Shown here piece after piece: positions 36,298 through 43,609 of a DNA stretch of 64,000 nt (the first letter of the stretch is position 1; each line of letters begins with the position of its first letter). The notes under the pieces were generated by a model, which worked only from the letters and a program-made list of their open reading frames with translations, was not told the origin of the DNA and did not search any database. Origin of the DNA: Actinomycetospora lemnae (GTDB taxonomy: Bacteria > Actinomycetota > Actinomycetes > Mycobacteriales > Pseudonocardiaceae); the NCBI RefSeq assembly GCF_028737315.1, contig NZ_JAQZAO010000005.1, forward strand, positions 434,001-498,000, read 5' to 3'. The translations under genes and the position numbers were made by a program.

Positions 36298-37035
36298 GTG
36301 GCCGACCCGCTGGAGCCCCTGACCCGCCTGCCCGGCGTCGCGCAGGACGCCGACGCCGTCCGCGAGGCGCTGACGCGGGTGCACAACCACCGCACCAACC
36401 GTCGCGGCTGGCCCGCGACGGCCGCCGAGGCGTCGGTCCGCGCGGCCCGGGCGTCGGCGAGCCTCGACGGCGGGTCCGCCGAGCTACCCGCCGACGGTCC
36501 GGTCACCGACCCCGTGCTGGCGGGCTCGCTGCGCGTGGCGGAGGCGCTGGGCGGGCTGCTGTCGGCCTGGCGATCGGCGCCGCGCCAGGCGCTCGCCCGG
36601 CTGCACGTCCTCGCCGCCGCCGACCTGCCCGGCGTCACCGACGACGACCTCGGCCGCCCGCGCCGTGACGCCGGGGTCGGCGAGCGCCTCGACGCCCTCG
36701 CGGGACTGGTGACGGGCGGGACGGCGGTGCCGGCGCCCGTCCTCGTCGCCGTCGTCCACGGCGAGCTGCTCGCGCTCGCGCCGTTCCCGACCGCGACCGG
36801 CGTCGTCGCCCGCGCCGCCGCCCGGCTCACCGCCGTCGCCACCGGCCTCGACCCCAAGGGCCTCGCGGTGCCCGAGGTCGGCCACTACCGGGCCGCCGAC
36901 GAGTACCGCGAGGCCGCCGCCGCCTTCGCGACCGGCGAGCCCGAGGGCCTCGCGCGCTGGTTCGCGCACTGCGCGGCGGCCTGGCAGGTCGGGGCGCGCG
37001 AGGGGCTGGGCATCGCGGAGGCGGCGAGCGCGTAG
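36298..37035 (+). CDS. Fic-like protein of the tad locus, degenerate motif
   Basis: A 245-residue, helix-rich, Ala-rich protein. The segment 'VHGELLALAPFPTATGVVAR' followed by 'AAARL' resembles the Fic core HxFxxGNGRxxR but lacks the GNGR residues, so AMP transfer is doubtful; 'ASASLDGGSAELP' sits where the Fic inhibitory helix would. Similar proteins lie beside ssd/tad genes in Streptomyces and relatives (recalled, not checked), sometimes labelled oxidoreductase. The GTG at 36298 has no clear Shine-Dalgarno. It is 170 bases upstream of ssd and may belong to its regulon. Confidence 0.6.
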   Translation: MADPLEPLTRLPGVAQDADAVREALTRVHNHRTNRRGWPATAAEASVRAARASASLDGGSAELPADGPVTDPVLAGSLRVAEALGGLLSAWRSAPRQALARLHVLAAADLPGVTDDDLGRPRRDAGVGERLDALAGLVTGGTAVPAPVLVAVVHGELLALAPFPTATGVVARAAARLTAVATGLDPKGLAVPEVGHYRAADEYREAAAAFATGEPEGLARWFAHCAAAWQVGAREGLGIAEAASA

Positions 37036-37204
37036 GCCGTTCGGACCCCGCCTCTGCCTTCTCCGGGGGCGTCCCCGGCTCACCGTCGCACCGGTCCGTC
37101 CCCACCCCGGCCGGTCGTCCCCAGCCCGCCCGCCGACGTTCACGGCTGCGGGCCGTCGCCCGGCAGCGTGCTCCTCGTCGGGTGAGCGAGGAGGGACGCG
37201 GGAG

Positions 37205-38311
37205 ATGGCGCGGACGGGCAGGGCGGGCGGGGCCGGGCAGGCGGTCGTCATGACCGACGACGAGGAGCTCCTCGACGAGGTCGTGCGGCTCGCGGCGGCG
37301 GCCGGGGTGGAGCTCGAACGGGTGCCGGACGCCGCGGGCCTGCGACGACGGTGGCACGCGGCCGGGCTGGTGCTCGTCGACGAGGACGCCGCGCGGGCGG
37401 TCGGTCCGCTGCGGCTCGGGCGTCGCGAGGGCGTGGTGGTGCTGTGCCGGGGCGAGCCGCCGGGCTCGGTGTGGGAGCGCGCGGTCGGGATCGGCGCCGA
37501 GCACGTCGTGTCGCTGCCGGACGGCGAGGACTGGCTGGTGGGAGCGCTGGCCGACGGTGGGCCGGCGACCGCGGGCGCGGGTCCCGGACGCGTGGTGGCG
37601 GTGGTCGGCGGACGCGGTGGGGCGGGCGCCTCGGTGCTGGCGGTGGCGGTCGCGGCGCGGGCGGCCACCCGGGGACGGGTGGTGCTGGTCGACTGCGACC
37701 CGCTCGGCGGCGGCCTGGACCTCCTCGCCGGCGCGGAGGAGCTCGAGGGCCTGCGCTGGAGCGGGCTCGCCCTCGGCGGCGGTGGCGGGGGCCGGGTCGC
37801 CGCGGCGTCGCTGCACGAGGCGCTGCCCTCGCCCGACGGGGTGCTCACGGTGCTCGCCTGCGACCGGGCGGGTGCCGGGCCCGATCCCGGCGCGGCGGTC
37901 GCCGTCGTGGAGGCGGGTCGGCGCGCGGGCGAGGTCGTGGTCTGCGACCTGCCGCGCCACCCCACCGACACCGCCCTCGCCGTCGCGGACGCCGCCGACC
38001 TGCTCGTCGTCGTGGTGCCGGCGGAGGTCCGCGCGGTCGCGGCCGCGGCGCGGGTGGCCGAGCCGCTGGTCGAGCGCGGGGTCCCGCTGCGGCTGGTGGT
38101 CCGTGGGCCGGCGCCGGGTGGGCTCGACGCCGACGACGTCGCCCAGGCCCTCGGGCTCGAGGTGCTCGCCTCCGTCGCGCCCGAGCCGGGCCTGGCCGCC
38201 GCGCTGGACCGGGGCAAGGTGCCGGGCCTGCGGCCCGGGCCGCTGCAGGACGCCGCCGCGGCCGTGCTCGACGCGCTCGAGGCCGTCGCCGACCCGGGAC
38301 GGGCGGCGTGA
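37205..38311 (+). CDS. ssd: Ssd/CpaE-like septum-site/pilus-assembly ATPase
   Basis: A 368-residue MinD/ParA-superfamily protein at the Rv3660c position. Residues 1-120 form a receiver-like pseudo-domain ('GQAVVMTDDEELLDEVVRLA'). The ATPase part has a deviant Walker A 'GGRGGAGASVLAVAV' with Ser in place of the usual Lys-Thr pair, 'VVLVDCDPLGGGLD' and 'VVCDLPRHPTD'. Loss of the Walker Lys is shared by CpaE-type proteins. It probably positions the Tad machine or septum. Its stop overlaps tadA (GTGA), heading the operon 37205-42394. Confidence 0.85.
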   Translation: MARTGRAGGAGQAVVMTDDEELLDEVVRLAAAAGVELERVPDAAGLRRRWHAAGLVLVDEDAARAVGPLRLGRREGVVVLCRGEPPGSVWERAVGIGAEHVVSLPDGEDWLVGALADGGPATAGAGPGRVVAVVGGRGGAGASVLAVAVAARAATRGRVVLVDCDPLGGGLDLLAGAEELEGLRWSGLALGGGGGGRVAAASLHEALPSPDGVLTVLACDRAGAGPDPGAAVAVVEAGRRAGEVVVCDLPRHPTDTALAVADAADLLVVVVPAEVRAVAAAARVAEPLVERGVPLRLVVRGPAPGGLDADDVAQALGLEVLASVAPEPGLAAALDRGKVPGLRPGPLQDAAAAVLDALEAVADPGRAA

Positions 38312-39600
38312 CCACCGCGCCGGCCGACCTGGTCGAGCGGGTCCGCACGCGCCTGGTCAGCGCGGGCGGGCAGGCCGGCGCCGGTGAGCTCGCGGCCGCG
38401 GTGCGGGCGGAGGCCCGCGGGGTGGTGGGCGACGCGGACGTGCTGACCGCGGTGCGCGGCCTGCAGCGCGAGCTCGTCGGCGCCGGGCCGCTCGAGGACC
38501 TCCTGCGCGAGCCGGGCACCTCGGACGTGCTGGTCACCGCGCCGGACGCGGTGTGGGTCGACCGTGGGGCGGGGCTGGAGCGCACCGCGGTGTCGTTCCC
38601 GGACGAGGACGCGGTGCGCCGGCTGGCCCAGCGCCTCGCGAGCGCGGCCGGGCGCCGCCTCGACGACGCGAGCCCCTACGTGGACGCTCGCCTGCCGGGC
38701 TCGGGGGTGCGGCTGCACGCGGTGCTCGCCCCGGTCGCGGCCGACGGGACGTGCGTGTCGCTGCGGGTGCTGCGGCCCGCCCGCCACGACCTCGCGACGC
38801 TCGCGGCCACCGGCACGGTCGACGCCGGCGGCGCGGCCCTGCTGCGCGCGATCGTCGCGGCACGGCTGGCGTTCCTCGTCGTCGGTGGGACAGGGTCGGG
38901 GAAGACGACCCTCTTGTCGGCGCTGCTCGGCGAGGTGGCGCCGGGCGAGCGCATCGTGTGCGTCGAGGACGCCGAGGAGCTGCGGCCGGTCCACCCGCAC
39001 GTGGTGCGCATGGTGTCGCGGCCGGCCAACGTCGAGGGCGCCGGGCAGGTGCTGCTGCGCGAACTCGTGCGCCAGGCGCTGCGGATGCGGCCGGACCGGC
39101 TCGTCGTCGGCGAGGTCCGCGGCGGCGAGGTGGTCGAGCTGCTCGCCGCGCTGAACACCGGCCACGACGGCGGGGCCGGCACGGTGCACGCCAACGCGCC
39201 GCGTGAGGTGCCCGCGCGCCTGGAGGCGCTCGCGGCGCTCGGCGGGCTGGGGCCGGCCGCGCTGCACAGCCAGCTCGCGGCGGCGGTTCAGGTGGTCCTG
39301 CAGGTCCGCCGGGGACGCGACGGCGCGCGCACGCTCGACGCGGTCGGGGTGCTGCGGCGCCGCGACGGGGCGGGCGAGGTCGTCGTCGTGCCGGCGTGGA
39401 CCCGCGGCGACGGCTGGGCGGTCGGCCGCGCCGACCTCGCGGCGATGCTGCGCGAGCGCGGCGTGGCGCCGCCGTGGGAGGACGCGCCCGACCCGCCGGA
39501 CCCCGCCCCGCCGGACCCCGTGCCGCCGGTGTCGGGGCGCCCGCCCCGGGCCGTGGCCGTGGCGGCCGGCGTGGCCGTGCTGCACCGGGAGCCGGCGTGA
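38308..39600 (+). CDS. tadA: TadA/CpaF secretion ATPase
   Basis: A 430-residue type II/IV secretion ATPase. The N-terminal domain ('GPLEDLLREPGTSDVLVTAP') precedes the RecA-like core: Walker A 'VVGGTGSGKTTLLSALLG', Asp box 'CVEDAEELRPVHPHVV', Walker B 'MRPDRLVVGEVRGGEVVELL' and His box 'GHDGGAGTVHAN'. The hexamer drives pilin polymerisation or protein export at the inner face of the membrane. A Pro/Asp-rich linker and short hydrophobic tail follow. GTGA overlaps link it to ssd and tadB. Confidence 0.94.
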   Translation: MTTAPADLVERVRTRLVSAGGQAGAGELAAAVRAEARGVVGDADVLTAVRGLQRELVGAGPLEDLLREPGTSDVLVTAPDAVWVDRGAGLERTAVSFPDEDAVRRLAQRLASAAGRRLDDASPYVDARLPGSGVRLHAVLAPVAADGTCVSLRVLRPARHDLATLAATGTVDAGGAALLRAIVAARLAFLVVGGTGSGKTTLLSALLGEVAPGERIVCVEDAEELRPVHPHVVRMVSRPANVEGAGQVLLRELVRQALRMRPDRLVVGEVRGGEVVELLAALNTGHDGGAGTVHANAPREVPARLEALAALGGLGPAALHSQLAAAVQVVLQVRRGRDGARTLDAVGVLRRRDGAGEVVVVPAWTRGDGWAVGRADLAAMLRERGVAPPWEDAPDPPDPAPPDPVPPVSGRPPRAVAVAAGVAVLHREPA

Positions 39601-40415
39601 GTGCCGCGCCCGGGCTGGGCCTCCTGGCGGCCGCGCTCGCCTGCTGGCCCGCGCCGGTGGCCGCGGTGCGGGTGGTCCGCCGGGCGCCGCGCGTCGCGGA
39701 CCGGTCGCGGGTGCGGCCGGCGGAGCTCCTCCGGCGCCGGGGTGTCACGCTCGCGGCGGCTCCGGTGACCGGCCTGGTGCTCGCCGGTCCGGGCGGTGCG
39801 CTCGCGGCTCTGCTGCTCGCCGCCACGCTCGACCGGCACCGGGCCGCCGCCCGCGCCGACCGGGAGCGGACCACCGCGACCGCCGGCCTCGCCGAGGCGC
39901 TGGCGTCGTTCGCCGCGGAGGTCCGCGCGGGCGCGCCCCCGACCGCCGCGGCCATCTCGGCCGGCGCCGACGCGCACCCCGTCGCGACGCGGGTGATGAC
40001 CGTGCTCGGTGCGACCGCCCACCTCGGCGGGGATGTACCCGCGGCCCTGCGCGCGGCCCGGACGCGCGAGCCCGCGGTCGCCGCGCACCTCGACCGGCTC
40101 GCGAGTGCGTGGGCGCTCGCCGACCGCCACGGGATCGCCCTCGCGGGCCCGGCCGGCGCGGTCGCCCACGACCTGCGGAGCCGCGCGCGGATGGCGGGCG
40201 GGCTGCGGGCGCGTCTGGCCGGTCCGCGCGCCACGGCCGCCGTGCTCGCCGGCCTGCCGGTGCTCGGCGTGCTGCTCGGCGAGGGGATCGGCGCGCGCCC
40301 GTGGGCGGTGCTGACCGGCGGGCTCGTGGGCCAGGTGCTCCTCGTCGTCGGGGTCGGCCTCGTGTGCGCCGGGCTCGCCTGGACCGAGCGGATCGTCGCG
40401 GGGGTGGCCCGGTGA
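39597..40415 (+). CDS. tadB: TadB-like pilus inner-membrane platform protein
   Basis: A 272-residue type II secretion F-domain protein. Hydrophobic N-terminal helices, a cytoplasmic helical bundle ('LAEALASFAAEVRAGAPPTA', 'HLDRLASAWALADRHGIALA') and two C-terminal helices ('VLAGLPVLGVLLGEGIG', 'VLLVVGVGLVCAGLAW') match TadB/Rv3658c. It forms the membrane platform with TadC. It overlaps tadA by four bases and is followed by tadC after 40 bases. Confidence 0.88.
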   Translation: MSAAPGLGLLAAALACWPAPVAAVRVVRRAPRVADRSRVRPAELLRRRGVTLAAAPVTGLVLAGPGGALAALLLAATLDRHRAAARADRERTTATAGLAEALASFAAEVRAGAPPTAAAISAGADAHPVATRVMTVLGATAHLGGDVPAALRAARTREPAVAAHLDRLASAWALADRHGIALAGPAGAVAHDLRSRARMAGGLRARLAGPRATAAVLAGLPVLGVLLGEGIGARPWAVLTGGLVGQVLLVVGVGLVCAGLAWTERIVAGVAR

Positions 40416-40455
40416 GCGCGGGTTCAGCCGTGCCGAGCGTGACGGGAGCGGGCCG

Positions 40456-41175
40456 GTGAGCGCGGCCGCGGGCGTCGCGGGCGCCCTGCTGGCGCTCGCC
40501 GCGGCGCTGGTCGTCGCGCCCGGGCCCGTCACCGCACGACACCGCACCGCCCCGCCCACCGCGGCGCGGCGACCCGCCCGCGACGGCCTCGTGCCCGGTC
40601 TCGCGCTGGTCGCCGCCGGGCTCGCCGCGGGAGCGAGCGACGCGGGGCTCGTCGCGCTGCTCGGCGTCGTCGCCGGCGTCGCGGTCGTCGTCGTGCTGCC
40701 GCGGTGGCGGGCGCACCGGACCCGGCCGCGCCCCGACCCGCTCGGGCTGGCCGGCGCGTGGGACCAGCTCGCCGCCTGCCTGCGCGCCGGGCTGCCGCTC
40801 GACCGCGCCGCGCGGGCGGTCGTGCCCGCCCTGCCCGCGGCCGCCGGTGAGGCCCTGGGTCGCGTCGCCGACCTCGTCGCCCTGGGCTCCGACCCGGCCG
40901 CCGCCTGGGCGCCCGCCCTCGACGAGCCCGACACGGCGCGCCTCGCCCGCGCCGCGCGGCGCTCCTCGCGCAGCGGGGCCGCGGTCGCCGACGTCGTCGA
41001 GGCCGTCGCCGCCGACCTGCGCGCCGAGGCGGCCGACGTCGTCGAGGCCCGCGCGGAGCGGGCGGGCGTGCTCGTCACCGGGCCGCTCGGCCTGTGCTTC
41101 CTGCCGGCGTTCCTGGCCCTGGGCATCGTCCCGGTGGTCGTGGGGCTCGCCGGGCCGCTGCTGGAGCAGCGATGA
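40456..41175 (+). CDS. tadC: TadC-like pilus inner-membrane platform protein
   Basis: A 239-residue F-domain protein: two N-terminal helices, then 'AWDQLAACLRAGLPLDRAAR' and 'ARAARRSSRSGAAVADVVEA', and a C-terminal helix ('GPLGLCFLPAFLALGIVPVV'). It is the second platform subunit of the Tad apparatus (Rv3657c position). GTG at 40456 lies in an intergenic gap rather than an overlap, so it may have its own ribosome entry. Confidence 0.87.
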   Translation: MSAAAGVAGALLALAAALVVAPGPVTARHRTAPPTAARRPARDGLVPGLALVAAGLAAGASDAGLVALLGVVAGVAVVVVLPRWRAHRTRPRPDPLGLAGAWDQLAACLRAGLPLDRAARAVVPALPAAAGEALGRVADLVALGSDPAAAWAPALDEPDTARLARAARRSSRSGAAVADVVEAVAADLRAEAADVVEARAERAGVLVTGPLGLCFLPAFLALGIVPVVVGLAGPLLEQR

Positions 41176-41217
41176 GGCCGCACGCCCCGCCGGGGCGTGG
41201 GAGGAGAGGAGAACCCC

Positions 41218-41412
41218 ATGAGCACGACCACGTTCCGGGACCGCCTGGCGCACCTGCGCGACGACGACGCGGGCATGTCGACCGCCGAGTACGCGATCGG
41301 CACGATCGCCGCCGCGGCGTTCGGCGCGCTGCTGTACACGGTGGTGACCGGCGACTCGATCGTCGGCGCGCTCACCGCGATCGTGCAGCGGGCGCTGACG
41401 AGCACCTTCTGA
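41218..41412 (+). CDS. flp: Flp-pilin-like protein (DUF4244)
   Basis: A 64-residue protein with the DUF4244/Flp layout: a short charged leader ending 'RDDDAGMSTAEYAIGTIAAA', where 'G|MSTAEYAIGT' resembles the prepilin processing site with Glu at mature position 5, and one hydrophobic helix ('AAFGALLYTVVTGDSIVGAL'). It is the probable major pilin exported by the Tad system (Rv3656c position). A strong GAGGAGAGGAGA precedes the ATG, the best ribosome site of the operon, as expected for the most abundant subunit. Confidence 0.88.
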   Translation: MSTTTFRDRLAHLRDDDAGMSTAEYAIGTIAAAAFGALLYTVVTGDSIVGALTAIVQRALTSTF

Positions 41413-41996
41413 CGCGCCCGGTCGGCGACGCCGGCTCGGTCACGGTCGAGGCCGCGTTCGCCGTCGGCACGCTCGTCGTGGTGCTCGCCGTCGTCCTCGC
41501 GGCGATGGGGGCAGTGGTGCTGCAGCTGCGCTGCGTCGACGCGGCCACCGAGGCGGCGCGGTTCGGGGCGCGGGGTGACCTCGACGGAGCCCGCCGGGCG
41601 GCGGCGCGGCTGGTGCCCGGCGGGTCGGAGGTCACGGTCGACGTGGCCGGCGACGACGTCGTGGCGCGGGTGCGGGCCGCGCCGCTCGGCTCGGCGCTGC
41701 CGGGGGTGCGGGTGGGCGCGGAGGCGCTGGCGGGCCGCGAGCCCTCGCCGGTCGCGCCCGGCGAGGGCCCGGATCCGCTGGCCGGAGGCTCAGCCGGCGG
41801 CTCCGCGACCGATGCGGGGACCGGTGCTCCGACCGGCACCGACGCGACCGCCGCCGGATCGGCCGGCGTCGGATCGGGAGCCGGCTCGAGTGCGGGTCCC
41901 GACGACGGCCCGACCCCGACCGCGCCGCCGGTCACGGAGCCCCTGCCGACGCCGCCCACGACCACGGACGGCAGCGCCCTCGGCGGCCTGCGATGA
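41409..41996 (+). CDS. TadE-like minor pseudopilin, probable CTG start
   Basis: About 195 residues. The N-terminus 'DAGSVTVEAAFAVGTLVVVL' is the TadE signature (Glu of the pseudopilin site followed by the transmembrane helix). The remainder is Gly/Pro/Thr-rich and disordered ('GSAGGSATDAGTGAPTG'). No ATG, GTG or TTG precedes the signature in frame after the preceding gene; CTG at 41409, within a CTGA overlap with the pilin stop, is the only plausible initiator. The next canonical codon is inside the membrane helix. The gene overlaps the following one by ATGA. Confidence 0.78.
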   Translation: MTRPVGDAGSVTVEAAFAVGTLVVVLAVVLAAMGAVVLQLRCVDAATEAARFGARGDLDGARRAAARLVPGGSEVTVDVAGDDVVARVRAAPLGSALPGVRVGAEALAGREPSPVAPGEGPDPLAGGSAGGSATDAGTGAPTGTDATAAGSAGVGSGAGSSAGPDDGPTPTAPPVTEPLPTPPTTTDGSALGGLR

Positions 41997-42394
41997 GCGG
42001 CACGGCGGGCGGTCGGCGAGCGGCGGACGACACCGGCTCGGCCACCGTGCTCGCGGCGGCCGCGGTCGGCGTCCTGGTGCTCCTCCTGGGGCTGGGCCTG
42101 CAGCTCGGCGCCGCGACGCTCGCCCGGCACCGGGCCGAGGCGGCCGCCGACCTCGCGGCCCTTGCCGGCGCCCGCGAGGCCGTGCGCGGCGCGGACGTGG
42201 CCTGCGCGCGAGCTGGTGATGTCGCGCAGCGCAACGGCGCCCGTCTGCTCACCTGCTCGGTCGACGGCTGGTCGGTGATCGTCAGCACGGCGACCCGCTG
42301 CGGCTGCCTCCCGAGCGTGTCCGGTGACGCGACCGGGCGAGCCCGCGCCGGGCCCGTCGCCGCCGGTCGCGCCCCGACCGGCGGCCTCCGGTGA
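41993..42394 (+). CDS. TadE-like / helicase-secretion-neighbourhood protein
   Basis: A 133-residue pseudopilin-like protein matching the Rv3654c position. 'DDTGSATVLAAAAVGVLVLL' is the hydrophobic N-terminal segment, followed by 'RHRAEAAADLAALAGAREAV' typical of TadG/TadE-like proteins and a small cysteine-containing tail ('DVACARAGDVAQRNGARLLTC'). It ends the tad operon. Role: minor pilin or assembly factor. Confidence 0.8.
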   Translation: MSGTAGGRRAADDTGSATVLAAAAVGVLVLLLGLGLQLGAATLARHRAEAAADLAALAGAREAVRGADVACARAGDVAQRNGARLLTCSVDGWSVIVSTATRCGCLPSVSGDATGRARAGPVAAGRAPTGGLR

Positions 42395-42640
42395 CCCGAC
42401 GCGACCGGGGCGCAGGTGTCCCGGGACGAGCGGAGGGCCGCCCCGGGTGAGCGGCGACTCGTTCGGGCGCTCGGGTGCCCGTCAGGTGCTCATCGCGCGC
42501 TCGCCCGCTGAACGGGGCCGACGGTCACGCTCAACGTGTGATCACGGCCGATGGGCGATGACGGGTGGCGAAGCGACGTACGCAGGCCGTTACTGGTTAC
42601 AGCACACCGGGGGCAGAGAACCGGGTCCAGGAGGAAGCCG

Positions 42641-43285
42641 ATGCAGTGGTGGGACAGCTATCGAGCCGTCTACGGCACGGAGCTCCGCGCGGAGGCCATG
42701 GTCCTGGCTGACCACGGATGGGCGGTCGTCCCCGGCACGTTCCCCCAGGGCGAGTCGTGGAGCGGGTGCCCGGACGCGTCGCAGGAGGGGCCGTGCCCCG
42801 TCCTCGACGACTGGGCCCGCCGCGCCTCCACCGACTGCGACCAGATCGCGGAGTGGTGGACCGGCCTGCCGTACTCGATCCTCCTGCCGACCGGGCTCAC
42901 CTTCGACGTGCTCGAGGTCCCCGCGACCGTCGGGCGGCGCGCCGCCGCGGTGCTCCGGGCGGTCGGGGTGCCGGTGCCGATCGCCGCGACGCCGACCGGT
43001 GAGTGGCTGTTCCCGGTCGGCGCGGGCGAGCCGCTGCGCCCAGACCTCGCCGAGCGGGGCGGGATCGTCCTGCACGGGCGCGGCAGCTGGTTCGCCGCGC
43101 CGCCCTCGACCTACCCGCAGGGGTCGGTCCACTGGCGGGTCCGCCCGTCGGCGTGCGGCTGGAACCTGCCCGACCCGTTCCGGGTGCAGGACGCGCTGGC
43201 CGAGGCCGTCGCCCAGCGCCCGGCCGTCGCCGGCGGCGGGTCGACCTACCGCCTCGCCACCGTCGCGACCGGGGTCCGCTCCTAG
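42641..43285 (+). CDS. Prim-Pol-like (bifunctional primase/polymerase N-terminal) protein, degenerate
   Basis: A 214-residue protein resembling the Prim-Pol domain of the archaeo-eukaryotic primase superfamily: 'AMVLADHGWAVVPGTFPQG', 'CDQIAEWWTGLPYSILLPTG', and the core strand 'TFDVLEVPATVG', where active members have a DxD metal site ('vlDvDp'). Here the second acidic residue is absent, so polymerase activity is doubtful. Stand-alone forms like this occur in many actinobacteria. GAGGAAG precedes the ATG. It lies between the tad operon and mrfA in its own unit and ends at a hairpin cluster. Confidence 0.75.
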   Translation: MQWWDSYRAVYGTELRAEAMVLADHGWAVVPGTFPQGESWSGCPDASQEGPCPVLDDWARRASTDCDQIAEWWTGLPYSILLPTGLTFDVLEVPATVGRRAAAVLRAVGVPVPIAATPTGEWLFPVGAGEPLRPDLAERGGIVLHGRGSWFAAPPSTYPQGSVHWRVRPSACGWNLPDPFRVQDALAEAVAQRPAVAGGGSTYRLATVATGVRS

Positions 43286-43454
43286 ACCCGACCGCGACAC
43301 CCCCACAACTCCAGAGAATCGGTTCCCCCTCGGGGCGACGCCGGACCGGCGAGGCCACACGGCCGCGCGTCCGCCGCCCCACCCGGACACCGCCCACGCC
43401 GACGCGCCGGTGCACCCGTCGCGACCGGCCGCCGGTCCGGCCCGGGAGGACCCC

Positions 43455-43493
43455 GCGGCGGTGGGCAGCGCACGACGGCGCGCCCACCGCCGC
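43455..43493. terminator. Hairpin 1 of cluster
   Basis: An 11-bp perfect stem (43455-43465 with 43483-43493) with a 17-base loop. Confidence 0.5.
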
Positions 43494-43502
43494 CCCACAC
43501 GG

Positions 43503-43541
43503 CGCCGCAGGCCGGGTCGATGATCTCCCCGGCCTGCGGCG
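43503..43541. terminator. Hairpin 2 of cluster
   Basis: A 14-bp perfect stem (43503-43516 with 43528-43541) with an 11-base loop, the strongest of the three and followed by gtacaagacct on the plus side. Confidence 0.65.
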
Positions 43542-43552
43542 TACAAGACCTC

Positions 43553-43592
43553 GCCGCGGGTCGGGACGGACCCCGAACCCCCGACCCGCGGC
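43553..43592. terminator. Hairpin 3 of cluster
   Basis: A 13-bp perfect stem (43553-43565 with 43580-43592), 18 bases from the mrfA stop; probably the terminator for mrfA read from the minus strand. Confidence 0.6.
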
Positions 43593-43609
43593 GGAGCCCA
43601 ACCCTCGGC

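Larger units (their letters stand above)
43286..43609. other. 324-base gap between convergent genes, no gene
   Basis: No credible reading frame is seen here. The left 170 bases are unstructured GC-rich DNA. The right part holds three consecutive strong hairpins, listed separately, which separate the Prim-Pol-like gene from mrfA. Confidence 0.7.
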
